Assembly: GCA_964518725.1 (NCBI GenBank)
Contig: CAZFKP010000002.1
Location: forward strand, 1-64,000
DNA length: 64,000 nt
Origin: JANRKF01 sp964518725
GTDB taxonomy: Bacteria > Pseudomonadota > Alphaproteobacteria > Rickettsiales > SXRF01
Direction: 5' to 3'
Shown: one piece after another, positions 52,755 through 61,457 of the stretch
Layout: each line of letters starts with the position of its first letter
How positions within the stretch are numbered: position 1 is the stretch's first letter
Translations under genes and position numbers: made by a program
Notes under the pieces: model-generated
What the model saw: only the letters and a program-made list of their open reading frames with translations
Database searches by the model: none
Told to the model about the DNA's origin: nothing

Positions 52755-53087
52755 TTAAACATGGAAGCTTTCCCCACATCCGCATTTCCCCTTTTCATTC
52801 GGGTTCTTGAAGGTGAAGCCACTTTTCAGTTTTTCTTCCACGAAATCCATTTCGGTGCCGATGAGGAACATCACGGCTTTCGGGTCGATCAGCACTTTGA
52901 CGCCCTTGTCTTCCACCACTTCGTCATGCGGTTCGACGGTGTCTGCATATTCGATGGAGTAAGAAAGGCCGGAACAGCCGCGCGTGCGGATGCCGACCTT
53001 GATCCCCGCCGAGGGTTTGTCGCGGCTGGCGATCAGCTCCTTGATGCGGCTGGCGGCGGCATCGGATATGGTAAAGAGTGCGGGCAT
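52755..53087 (-). CDS. iscA: Iron-sulfur cluster A-type carrier IscA
   Basis: 110 residues. FTISDAAASRIKELI, and the three conserved Cys: one in RGCSGLSYSI and two in CGCGES. Carries clusters to apo-proteins. The frame is open upstream to 53156, inside iscU, but the ATG at 53087 is one base after the iscU stop and gives the family length. Confidence 0.95.
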   Translation of the reverse strand: MPALFTISDAAASRIKELIASRDKPSAGIKVGIRTRGCSGLSYSIEYADTVEPHDEVVEDKGVKVLIDPKAVMFLIGTEMDFVEEKLKSGFTFKNPNEKGKCGCGESFHV

Positions 53088-53088
53088 A

Positions 53089-53490
53089 TTATGCGGCGTT
53101 GGTCGTCTTCGCCGGCTGTTTGCTCTGGTAATCGGCGATAGCTGCTTTGATCGCATCCTCCGCCAGTACCGAACAGTGAATTTTTACCGGCGGCAGGGCA
53201 AGGTGTTCGGCCACTTCGGTGTTTTTGATTTTCATCGCTTCATCCACCGTTTTGCCTTTCACCCATTCGGTGATGAGTGATGAGCTGGCAATCGCCGAGC
53301 CGCAGCCGAAGGTCTTGAACTTCGCATCTTCGATCACGCCATTATCGGAAATACGTAGTTGTAACTTCATCACGTCGCCGCAGGCGGGCGCGCCGACGAG
53401 GCCGGTGCCGACATTCATGTCGCTCTTATCCATGCTGCCGACGTTGCGGGGGTTTTCGTAGTGATCGATTACTTTTTCGTTGTAGGCCAT
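53089..53490 (-). CDS. iscU: Iron-sulfur cluster scaffold IscU
   Basis: 133 residues. YNEKVIDHYENPRNVGS opens it; ligands are the Cys in GAPACGDVMKL, FGCGSAIASSS and KIHCSVLAEDA. The chaperone-recognition motif LPPVK is intact, consistent with HscA/HscB in the same operon. GGAG precedes the ATG, just after a heptanucleotide repeat. Confidence 0.97.
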   Translation of the reverse strand: MAYNEKVIDHYENPRNVGSMDKSDMNVGTGLVGAPACGDVMKLQLRISDNGVIEDAKFKTFGCGSAIASSSLITEWVKGKTVDEAMKIKNTEVAEHLALPPVKIHCSVLAEDAIKAAIADYQSKQPAKTTNAA

Positions 53491-53502
53491 AGAGGTAGTC
53501 TC

Positions 53503-53528
53503 CAGTTGTCAGTTTGCAGTTTGCAGTT
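53503..53528 (-). repeat. Heptanucleotide repeat in the iscU leader
   Basis: CAGTTTG units (53510-53516, 53517-53523, then CAGTT) preceded by one imperfect unit CAGTTGT: about 3.7 copies of 7 bases between the orf55 stop and the iscU Shine-Dalgarno. Confidence 0.7.
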
Positions 53529-53694
53529 ATTGCAAGCTGGCATGCAGGCGTTTAGTTTCTAGATGTTGCTTAATTGTATTGGCAAGCTTATCCCAGTGCT
53601 GGTATGCCACAGCGTAATTGGTGCTATCATTTTTACGTACCTCGTTCCAAAAGGAATATTCAGCACATAGCCATTTTAAGTATCTATCATCCAT
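53527..53694 (-). CDS. Small ORF (55 residues) between iscS and iscU
   Basis: Reads MDDRYLKWLCAEYSFWNEV at the start and ends RLHASLQ; aromatic- and charge-rich, soluble, one Cys. AAGGAG overlaps the iscS stop codon and lies seven bases before the ATG at 53694, a strong translation signal. The operon position suggests an ISC-related role, but no family is recognised. The frame extends upstream to 53793 inside iscS, which is unlikely to be the start. Confidence 0.6.
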   Translation of the reverse strand: MDDRYLKWLCAEYSFWNEVRKNDSTNYAVAYQHWDKLANTIKQHLETKRLHASLQ

Positions 53695-53704
53695 AACTTT
53701 CTCC

Positions 53705-54922
53705 TTAGTGTCCCGCCCACTCGATTTTCGTAATATCAATACCCTCTTGCACCATTTCCCACAGCGGCGACATTTCACGGAGTTTGTGCACACTGTTTTT
53801 GATCAGGTTGATGGCGAAATCAATTTCTTCATCGGTGGTAAAGCGGCCGTAGCCGAAGCGGATGCTGGTGTGCGCCAATTCCTCGCCGACGCCGAGCGCG
53901 CGGAGCACATAACTTGGCTCAAGGCTGGCACTCGTGCAGGCCGATCCGGATGACACGGCGAGGTCTTTCAGCGCCATCAGCATGCTTTCGCCCTCGACAT
54001 AGGCAAAGCTCAAATTGATGTTGCCGGGATAGCGTTGTTCCCGGTCGCCGTTGAGGAATACGTCGGGAATCGCGCTCATTACTTCCTGTTCAAAGCGCTG
54101 GTAAATACGGCGGGCTTTTTCGAGGTCGGCGCCCATTTCTTTTTTCGCGATGGCTGCCGCTTCACCGAGTGCCACCACCAGCGGGGTGGGCAGGGTGCCG
54201 GAACGGAACCCACGCTCCTGGCCGCCGCCGGAGAACAGGGCTTCCAGCCGCACGCGTGGGCGGCGGCGCACATAGAGCGCGCCAATACCTTTGGGTGCAT
54301 ACACTTTGTGGCCGGAGATGCTCATGAGGTCGATATTCATTTCATCGACGTTGAGCGGGATTTTACCGAAAGCCTGCGCGCAGTCGGTGTGGAAGAACAC
54401 GCCGCGTTCACGGCAGATGGCGCCGATTTCTTTGAGTGGCTGGATCACGCCGATTTCGTTATTCACCGCCATGATCGAGACGATGCCGGTCTGGTCGGTG
54501 ATGGCAGCTTTCAGCGCATTGAGGTCGATGAGGCCATTAGGTTTCACGCCGAGATAGGTGACGGTGAAGCCTTCCTGTTCCAGGTGGCGGCAGGAATCAA
54601 GCACGCATTTATGCTCGGTCTGTACCGTGATGATGTGGTTCTTCTTGTCTTTATAAAAATGCGCGACGCCCTTGATGGCGATGTTGTTGGATTCGGTGGC
54701 GCCACTGGTGAAGATGATTTCCTTGGTATCCGCACCGATGAGGTCGGCTACCTGTTCGCGGGCTACTTCGGTCGCTTCTTCCGCCGTCCAGCCATAGGCA
54801 TGGCTACGCGAATGCGGGTTGCCGAATTTTTCGGTGAAATAAGGCAACATTTTTTCGAGCACGCGCGGGTCGCATGGCGTGGTTGCCTGATAATCAAGGT
54901 AAACTGGTAGTTTTAAGGTCAT
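53705..54922 (-). CDS. iscS: Cysteine desulfurase IscS
   Basis: 405 residues from the ATG at 54922. VYLDYQATTPCDPRVLEKML is the family start; SISGHKVYAPKG contains the PLP lysine; SSGSACTSASLEPSYVLRALG holds the catalytic Cys loop; AATEEATEV-type region is also present (ATEVAREQV). Supplies sulfur to IscU. The frame is open to 54991, but that lies in the promoter. Confidence 0.97.
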   Translation of the reverse strand: MTLKLPVYLDYQATTPCDPRVLEKMLPYFTEKFGNPHSRSHAYGWTAEEATEVAREQVADLIGADTKEIIFTSGATESNNIAIKGVAHFYKDKKNHIITVQTEHKCVLDSCRHLEQEGFTVTYLGVKPNGLIDLNALKAAITDQTGIVSIMAVNNEIGVIQPLKEIGAICRERGVFFHTDCAQAFGKIPLNVDEMNIDLMSISGHKVYAPKGIGALYVRRRPRVRLEALFSGGGQERGFRSGTLPTPLVVALGEAAAIAKKEMGADLEKARRIYQRFEQEVMSAIPDVFLNGDREQRYPGNINLSFAYVEGESMLMALKDLAVSSGSACTSASLEPSYVLRALGVGEELAHTSIRFGYGRFTTDEEIDFAINLIKNSVHKLREMSPLWEMVQEGIDITKIEWAGH

Positions 54923-54962
54923 ACGGGGTGCTTTTTTATATAATTTCTCAGCCAATACAAGC

Positions 54963-54991
54963 AATATAGTATCCCCTAGTAAAATAGTCAA
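54963..54991 (-). promoter_or_regulatory. Promoter of the isc operon
   Basis: Minus strand: TTGACT (54986-54991) and TATATT (54963-54968) with a 17-base spacer. Predicted start near 54956, giving a leader of about 34 bases to the iscS ATG. Confidence 0.7.
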
Positions 54992-54995
54992 CTAT
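54971..54995 (-). promoter_or_regulatory. IscR type 1-like operator over the isc promoter
   Basis: The 25 bases on the minus strand, beginning ATAGTTGACTATTTTACT, match 22 of 25 positions of the E. coli IscR type 1 consensus as I recall it (ATASYYGACTRWWWYAGT then CRRSTAT). The site covers the -35 and most of the spacer, where bound holo-IscR would repress. iscR itself is not in the window. Confidence 0.6.
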
Positions 54996-55085
54996 GTCCG
55001 GAATTGTTTCTCCGGGCTTGATTTCTTCCCTAAATCAGTGTTAATTATTTATTAATAAAGAAAAAACTGAGACTCGCAGGGAAAA

Positions 55086-57248
55086 ATGGTCGAATCATAC
55101 GATCCGGTGCTGCCGCCGGCGAAGACGACGCGCCGGCTGGGTGCTACGTACATCCAGAGGGATGGCGTATGCGGCACGGATTTCGTTTTTTATGCCGATA
55201 AAGAGGCCACAGATGTGGAACTATGCCTATTTGACAAGCCAAGGGATGTCCATGAAAGCAGCCATTTAAGGCTTGCTGCCAAAGAGCCGGTTTACGGAAA
55301 TGATGGAGAAACGGTGATAGGCTACCTTTGGCACGGGTTTGCGGAGGGTGTGCTGCCCGGTGCATTATATGGTTTCCGCGTCCATGGCGATGGCCACAAT
55401 CCCAACAAGCTATTGGTGGATCCGTGCGCTGACGCAGTGACGCATGATCTGACGAATTGGGAGTATTCGTACCATCCCGGGAATCATCATAATGATTCAC
55501 ACAGCAAGCCCAAGGCGCGGGTAATCGATTGGCATGCGCTCAGGGCGCGGGTGACTGAGGGTGCTGAGCCGAAGCTCGGCTGTCTTTATCCCTACGCGGA
55601 TACGATTATTTGCGAAACCCACGTGAAGGGAGCTACCAAACAGCATCCGGATATAGCTGAAGACAAGCGCGGCACCTATGCCGGATTGATGGACGATGAG
55701 TATATACGGTGGGTGAAAGAGCAGGGCGTGACCTCGATTGAACTCCAGCCGGTGGCGACCCATGGGCCGGATTACTGGGGCTACAGCACCATGGTGGGCG
55801 GTGCGCTGCATACGCGCTACGCCGCTACCGATTATCCCGAAGTGGAATTCGTGGAAATGGTGCGTAAGCTCAAACAACATGGCATCGAGGTGATTCTGGA
55901 CGTGGTGCCCAACCATACGATCGAAGGTGGGGATGGTGCTGCGGCCAATTTGAGGGTGCAGGATCGAAGGCTCTACCGCTGGGATGATGTGAGCGGGTGC
56001 GGCAACACGCGGGATTTCCATCATCCGATCAACCGGCGCATGTTCATCGAAGAGCTGAGGCATTGGCGCCGGTGCGGCGTGTCCGGTTTCCGCATCGACC
56101 TTGCGGGAGTGCTTGGGTGCGAATGGGATAACGGTTTTAATGCCCATAGCGCCATGATGGAAATGATTCACAAAGACCCGGAGCTATCGGATGTAAAAAT
56201 CTATGGCGAGCCGTGGCACCTGAAAGGTCAATTCAAGGGGCTGCTCGCGCATATCAATGAACCAGGGCATAACCATGTTGCAGAGTGGAACAATGACTTC
56301 CGCAACCTGGTGCAGTTTGCTTCATTCAACAAGGATCACGATGTAACGCGCGGCGACTTGATTCAGGCGATTTCCGGTTCCCACAACCGTTTTAATTTTG
56401 AGCATGCCGATCCGCAGATGGGTATCAATTATGTGCTGTCGCACGACGGGCCGACGCTTTACGACGCGGTTTCGTCGCCTAATGGTAAGCAGAACTGGGC
56501 GAATGGCGAGCAGAACCGCGATGGTAACGATATTCCCCGCGACTGGTATTGGCCAGATGAGCAAGACCGCGAGCGTATGATGCGCTTTTCCGATATGTTG
56601 CTGACTATTTCGCAGGGCGGCATTCTTCGTAAGCAAGGCAATGAAAGCGCACAGAGCCAAGGCAGCAATACCAACCCATGGAACCAGGATAACGAAACCA
56701 CCTGGCTGAAATGGGGAGGCGCCGTTTCAGGGCTGGGAAAAAAATACGGCGATTTTGTGGCGGCCGCTAACAAGTTTCGCATGAAGCACGCTTCCTTGCG
56801 AAGGGGCACATTTTTCACTGGCCGCGAGGATGCCAACACCGATCTCGAATTCCATAGCCACCGCCTGAAAGACGTGACGTGGCTCGATGAGCGCGGCACG
56901 GAACTTTCCAATGGCGCGATGGATGAGAGAAAAGGCTTCGGCATGTTGCTCTCCGGTGATCCCGGCAATAACACTGAACAGGTTGGTTTCGTGCGCCGCA
57001 TTCAGGGCAGGGCGCATGAAGACCCCATCCTCGTTCTGGTCAACCAGACGCGCCAGGCGGATGAATTTACCTTGCCGGAGGTGCCGGGGATTGTGTGGAA
57101 GCCTGCGTTCAGTGGCATTGATCTGGATAGTGATGGCGCCCCGAAGCATGGCAACGAAACAGTGCGTGTGGAAAAGCGCTCGGTTCAGATATTTGAAGGG
57201 GTACGGGAGCGCACCATTGCCCCTGCCATGCAGCACGCCAGGCCGTAA
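55086..57248 (+). CDS. glgX: Glycogen debranching enzyme (GlgX/isoamylase type)
   Basis: 720 residues. N-terminal CBM48-like domain (about 15-150), GH13 barrel (about 170-560) and a C-terminal beta domain. ILDVVPNHTIEGG, the nucleophile Asp in GFRIDLAGVLG, acid/base Glu in IYGEPW, and SHDGPTLYD (third carboxylate) are present, with GCGNTRDF typical of GH13_11. Removes alpha-1,6 branches from phosphorylase-limited glycogen. No other glycogen gene is adjacent. Confidence 0.92.
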   Translation: MVESYDPVLPPAKTTRRLGATYIQRDGVCGTDFVFYADKEATDVELCLFDKPRDVHESSHLRLAAKEPVYGNDGETVIGYLWHGFAEGVLPGALYGFRVHGDGHNPNKLLVDPCADAVTHDLTNWEYSYHPGNHHNDSHSKPKARVIDWHALRARVTEGAEPKLGCLYPYADTIICETHVKGATKQHPDIAEDKRGTYAGLMDDEYIRWVKEQGVTSIELQPVATHGPDYWGYSTMVGGALHTRYAATDYPEVEFVEMVRKLKQHGIEVILDVVPNHTIEGGDGAAANLRVQDRRLYRWDDVSGCGNTRDFHHPINRRMFIEELRHWRRCGVSGFRIDLAGVLGCEWDNGFNAHSAMMEMIHKDPELSDVKIYGEPWHLKGQFKGLLAHINEPGHNHVAEWNNDFRNLVQFASFNKDHDVTRGDLIQAISGSHNRFNFEHADPQMGINYVLSHDGPTLYDAVSSPNGKQNWANGEQNRDGNDIPRDWYWPDEQDRERMMRFSDMLLTISQGGILRKQGNESAQSQGSNTNPWNQDNETTWLKWGGAVSGLGKKYGDFVAAANKFRMKHASLRRGTFFTGREDANTDLEFHSHRLKDVTWLDERGTELSNGAMDERKGFGMLLSGDPGNNTEQVGFVRRIQGRAHEDPILVLVNQTRQADEFTLPEVPGIVWKPAFSGIDLDSDGAPKHGNETVRVEKRSVQIFEGVRERTIAPAMQHARP

Positions 57249-57262
57249 CAACACTTAGTTAA

Positions 57263-57345
57263 TGATATAATACAATAGATTGATGAATTTCTGATAGAAT
57301 TGTAATCAAAGCTTAATATTTTCCATGTATTTTTACTGATAAGAT
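57263..57345 (+). promoter_or_regulatory. Two extended -10 elements before the unknown gene at 57386
   Basis: TGATATAAT (57263-57271) and TGATAAGAT (57337-57345). The second would give a leader of about 34 bases. A short AC repeat (57359-57368) follows. Confidence 0.35.
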
Positions 57346-57385
57346 GATCTGGTAAATAACACACACACCAATGCCAAGGGGTTCT

Positions 57386-58654
57386 ATGACAGATATTTTA
57401 CGCATCGACCAGCAATTCAATGACCGCGATAAGCCGAGCCTTAAGATCACCTACGATAACGGTGTGGTGCTTGACTCTCGTGAATCGGGGGTTAGTGAAC
57501 AGGTGGCTCGGGATTTGAACCGGCAGATGGGCGGCAACTCTGTAGGGGTGGCGCATGGCGAGCTCGTGCGGGTGGCGGGTGAAGGCGTGGACAGAGCAAC
57601 GGTTAGATTAGACCTTGTGAGTCTGAACCAGGGGATTAGCGCCAGTCTTGGTGACAAAGCGACGGCGGTTCTTATGCAGAGCGATAACGGAGCGCTTGTG
57701 CTTATTGATAAGGGCGGCGCTGCTACATCATATCGTGCAGATGGCTATACGCGGGAAGGTGACAAACCTCTCTCTGAACTCAAGTCTGACCTTAAAGCAA
57801 AATTCCCGCAACTCGATACTTCAGAATCAGGCCCCCTCCACAATAGAGGGGCGATAATGATGAAGAGTCCAGATGGCATTAATCAAGCCATTGATGCGGC
57901 AAGCGGAAGGATTCCAACCGTTGTGGATGCGGAATATGATTTTGCACAATCTTTCTACACCGCGAAGCTCTCGGATGGGCGTGAGGTTAGGTATGCTACC
58001 TATAATTATGTAGATGGTGTTTACACGCCGAATCCTGGAAACAAGATGCAGGATTTTGCGGACAGGCTAAATCAGGAAAATCCTGGCTTAAACGCGGCGG
58101 CTAACGGTGCTGGTATTCGTGTTGAAGGTGTCGAAGGCAGGGCAGGTGGTTATTTGGATGGCACCCAGCTTAAAGATGCCATCCAGAATATTAAAGAAGG
58201 TGGGAGTGCCGCTGGCGTCAGCCAGGGAGAGGCGCTGATTCTGGGTAACGCATTTGGTGCGATGCTGACCCCGCTTACGGCAAATGCTGGCTTGTATGCG
58301 GATAAGCTTGGCATTACCCCACAAGCTCCTGCCATTCCAAAGCCGGAGGTTAACCAGCAGCGAGCCCTTACCGATGCGGCTACCGGGATTGCTGCGGTGA
58401 TGTCACCATTGATTGAGCAGACCGCAAAAGCAGCGGATGCCATCGCAGAACTGCCGGGTATTAATGAGGCGGCGAAAGCTTTCGCCAAAAATATCAGTGC
58501 GGCGATGAATTTATCGAATGAAGGGCTTGGTGGGCAATCCCCTGCGGCGGCGCAAGGCCAGCAGCCACCAGCACCAGCGGTTCAAGAAGGCCGTGGTGGC
58601 CCCCTAAATAAATTTGCACCGGTTGTTAGCGGCAGAGATACAAGTCGTCATTGA
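57386..58654 (+). CDS. Unknown protein, soluble, Ala/Gly-rich C-terminus
   Basis: 422 residues, no signal peptide. AAGGGG four bases before the ATG at 57386 selects it over the ATG at 57371. The N-terminal half is beta-rich (ITYDNGVVLDSRESG, DGREVRYATYNYVDGVY); the second half is helical with FGAMLTPLTANAGLYADKLG and a Gln/Pro/Gly-rich end. No family recognised. AT-rich relative to glgX, with its own promoter region. Confidence 0.7.
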   Translation: MTDILRIDQQFNDRDKPSLKITYDNGVVLDSRESGVSEQVARDLNRQMGGNSVGVAHGELVRVAGEGVDRATVRLDLVSLNQGISASLGDKATAVLMQSDNGALVLIDKGGAATSYRADGYTREGDKPLSELKSDLKAKFPQLDTSESGPLHNRGAIMMKSPDGINQAIDAASGRIPTVVDAEYDFAQSFYTAKLSDGREVRYATYNYVDGVYTPNPGNKMQDFADRLNQENPGLNAAANGAGIRVEGVEGRAGGYLDGTQLKDAIQNIKEGGSAAGVSQGEALILGNAFGAMLTPLTANAGLYADKLGITPQAPAIPKPEVNQQRALTDAATGIAAVMSPLIEQTAKAADAIAELPGINEAAKAFAKNISAAMNLSNEGLGGQSPAAAQGQQPPAPAVQEGRGGPLNKFAPVVSGRDTSRH

Positions 58655-58820
58655 CGCAGCCGACGACTGAGGGTTGGCGGTAGCGTGCGTCGATCTCACG
58701 CTGTTCTGCTGCTCTGTACACGCTGGAATAATCGATGTTCGACCAGTCGTCCTTCTTCGCCGCGCAGGCGTTGCACGCGAACAGGATAGTCAGGAGAAAG
58801 GTGTTCAGTTGATGCTTCAT
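58626..58820 (-). CDS. Small secreted protein
   Basis: 64 residues. Signal peptide LNTFLLTILFACNACA; cleavage after ACA or, less likely, lipidation at FAC. Mature part is about 44 residues, Tyr- and charge-rich, with two Cys near the end (VGCVNDDLYLC) that could pair. GAGGA lies eight bases before the ATG. Overlaps the convergent gene by 29 bases. Unknown function. Confidence 0.6.
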   Translation of the reverse strand: MKHQLNTFLLTILFACNACAAKKDDWSNIDYSSVYRAAEQREIDARYRQPSVVGCVNDDLYLCR

Positions 58821-58913
58821 CGGCTAGTCCTCATTCCCGCACCATAAAATAAAATACTTAAGTTAGGCTTAATAATTTTGCATTGCAGCAATGCATGGTG
58901 CGGTGCGGTATAT

Positions 58914-61457
58914 CTAATAAAGACCGCTTGTGCCGCGATTGTCAATCGGCGTTTGCAGGTAATCGGGAATTGGCTTGAACATGGGCTGTGACGGCACTTG
59001 TTGGGGGGCAGGTGTCTCATCGCCTTTCGGTGCATTCCATGGCAATTCCGGGGTTTCTTCCGGTTCAAAATTAGTATCGAGGTTATTGAGCGCATCCAGC
59101 ACACTCCTTGGTGTGACGCCGGGAATATAAAGTGGCGCGCCGGTGATAAAGGCCTCGCTGATGACGGGGCCGCTCGCTTCGCCTTCCATGAAGCTGCTTG
59201 TCGGCAGGCCGGTTTCCAGGTCGGTGTTTACGAATTTAATGCCGCGTGGTACGCGGAATGGCAGGTTCGGGGTGTTCTTGAGCGCTTCCTTCATAAAGCT
59301 GACGAAGGCGGGAAGTGCCGTGCCACCGCCGGTTTCCTTGGAACCCAGCGAGCGCGGCCTATCGAAGCCAATATAGACACCGGCCACCAGATCGGGGCTG
59401 AAACCCACGAACCATGTGTCGAAACTGTCGTTGGTGGTGCCAGTTTTTCCGGCGACGGTTTTGCCGATGGATTTGGCGCGGGTGGCGGTGCCGCGCTGCA
59501 CGACACCTTCCAGTAGTGAGGTGATCTGGTAGGCGATGCGCGGGTCGATCAGCTGCTCGCGTGTGTCGGGCAAAGTGGGCGGGGCGACGACTGGCGGCAT
59601 GGTTTCGCCGATTTCCATCTGGCAGCCGTCGCATTTGCGCCCGTCGCGGCGGAAGATGGTTTTGCCATGGCGGTCGTCGATGCGTTCGATGAGGGACGGC
59701 ATGATCTGTTTGCCGCCGTTCGCGATCATGCCGTAGGCGTTCACCAGGTTGATGAGTGTGGTTTCCGAAGTGCCGAGCACGATGGAGAAATTATGTGGCG
59801 GGCTGGTGTAGATTCCCAGGCGCTTGCCGATTTCCAGGCATTTATCCAGCCCGATCATCTGGGCGAGCCGCACGGTCATGGTGTTGCGCGATTTCTCTAG
59901 CCCGACACGGAGGGTGGTTTCACCGAGGTATTTTGCCTCATAATTTTGTGGCCGCCAGAGCGGTTGCCCAGCGCCCTGACTCATTTCAACCGGCCCGTCG
60001 AGCACGATGGTGGAAGGCGTCAGTCCCGCTTCCATCGCCGCCATATACACGAATGGTTTGAAGGCCGACCCGGGTTGACGCTTGGCTTGGGTAGCGCGGT
60101 TGAACTCGGTGCCGCCATAACTATAGCCGCCGCTCATTGCCAGCACCCGGCCAGTATGCGGATCGGCGACGACCATGGCGCCATTCGCTTCCGGAATTTG
60201 CTGTAATTCGACGATGTTGCCCAGGGCGACCAGCACAACATCGCCTTGTTTCAGCAGGTCGCTGGGTTTCTTTTTGCCGGTCCAACTGATGCCGGCGGCG
60301 GTCAGGCTATTTTCCTTGCCATCGGCGGTGATAATTTTTGCATGCTTGCTGTCGGCCTGTTTGACAACGGCAAGGGTTTGCGTTGGCAGGATATGGTGCT
60401 GGTGGGTTTTAATCAGTGCCGGAAGTTCGGTGGCGGCTTTGCCGATATCGCTGATGCTGGCGACGGCGCCGCGGTAGCCATGCCGCCGGTCATAGGCGAT
60501 GAGGGCGCTCTGCAGCGCATCGTCTGCCAGCTTTTGGTAGGTGGGGTTCAGGGTGGTTTTTACCACTAGCCCGCCTTCATAGAGCACGTTGCTGCCATAC
60601 ATTTCGGCGAGTTTGCGCCGTACTTCTTCCGAGAAGAAATCGGCGCGCACCACCTGCGCCACGTCCCGATTACGCAGGGTGATCGGCTCCTTCTCGGCGG
60701 CGATGGCTTCGTTGCGCTGGATATGCCCGTCCTCGACCATACGCTCGATCACCCAGTTGCGGCGGGTGAGTGCCGCGTCGTAGGATCTTTTTGGGTTATA
60801 GAGGTTCGGTGCTTTGGGCTGAGCGGCCAGCAGCGCAGCTTCTTCGACGGTCAGCTCTTCCAGTGACTTGCTGAAATAATTTTGCGCGGCGGCGGCCACG
60901 CCGTAAGAACCGAGGCCGAGATAGATTTCATTCAGGTACAGTTCGAGGATTTTATCTTTGCTGTAGGCCTGGGTGATCCGCACGGCGAGGATGGCTTCCT
61001 TTACTTTCCGCTCGATGGATTTTTCGCTAGTGAGCAGGAAGTTCTTGACCACCTGCTGAGTGATGGTCGAGCCGCCGACGAGGGATTTTCCTTGCCCGTA
61101 ATTGACGACATTGTTGCGGATGGCGCGGATGACGCCGGTGATGTCGACACCGGTATGGGTGTAAAAATTCTTGTCTTCGGCGGAAAGGAAGGCGTGGATC
61201 ACCCGTTTGGGAATGGCTTTCAGCGGCACGAAGATGCGTTTTTCGGTGGCGTATTCGGCCATCATCTTGCCATCGGCGGCGTAGAGCCGGGTGACGGTCG
61301 GCGGGTCGTAGCTCGCCAGCTCGGAAAAATCGGGCAGGCCTTTATTATAGGAGTGGAACACCGCGACTGCGAGCAGTAGTCCAAGAATGCCGAGCGTAAT
61401 GCCCAGCGAGAATACCCAGTTGACGACCCCCAGGAGGAACTGCCCGATAAACTTCAT
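58914..61457 (-). CDS. mrcA: Penicillin-binding protein 1A
   Basis: 847 residues. One N-terminal membrane helix, GT51 glycosyltransferase (catalytic Glu in SAEDKNFYTHTGVD; GGSTITQQVVKN), an OB-like insert, and a transpeptidase with SAFKPFVYM (SxxK), SRN, and KTGTTNDSFDTWF. Builds and cross-links peptidoglycan. Overlaps amiC by 4 bases; the amiC-mrcA order is standard in alphaproteobacteria, but prfB, which usually follows, is absent. Confidence 0.96.
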   Translation of the reverse strand: MKFIGQFLLGVVNWVFSLGITLGILGLLLAVAVFHSYNKGLPDFSELASYDPPTVTRLYAADGKMMAEYATEKRIFVPLKAIPKRVIHAFLSAEDKNFYTHTGVDITGVIRAIRNNVVNYGQGKSLVGGSTITQQVVKNFLLTSEKSIERKVKEAILAVRITQAYSKDKILELYLNEIYLGLGSYGVAAAAQNYFSKSLEELTVEEAALLAAQPKAPNLYNPKRSYDAALTRRNWVIERMVEDGHIQRNEAIAAEKEPITLRNRDVAQVVRADFFSEEVRRKLAEMYGSNVLYEGGLVVKTTLNPTYQKLADDALQSALIAYDRRHGYRGAVASISDIGKAATELPALIKTHQHHILPTQTLAVVKQADSKHAKIITADGKENSLTAAGISWTGKKKPSDLLKQGDVVLVALGNIVELQQIPEANGAMVVADPHTGRVLAMSGGYSYGGTEFNRATQAKRQPGSAFKPFVYMAAMEAGLTPSTIVLDGPVEMSQGAGQPLWRPQNYEAKYLGETTLRVGLEKSRNTMTVRLAQMIGLDKCLEIGKRLGIYTSPPHNFSIVLGTSETTLINLVNAYGMIANGGKQIMPSLIERIDDRHGKTIFRRDGRKCDGCQMEIGETMPPVVAPPTLPDTREQLIDPRIAYQITSLLEGVVQRGTATRAKSIGKTVAGKTGTTNDSFDTWFVGFSPDLVAGVYIGFDRPRSLGSKETGGGTALPAFVSFMKEALKNTPNLPFRVPRGIKFVNTDLETGLPTSSFMEGEASGPVISEAFITGAPLYIPGVTPRSVLDALNNLDTNFEPEETPELPWNAPKGDETPAPQQVPSQPMFKPIPDYLQTPIDNRGTSGLY

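Noticed and set aside
53527..53793. 88-residue version of the small isc ORF
   Set aside because: Its first 33 codons lie in iscS and lack a ribosome site; the ATG at 53694 has a strong one.
54922..54991. N-terminal extension of IscS
   Set aside because: It would begin inside the -35 of the isc promoter; the ATG at 54922 gives normal length.
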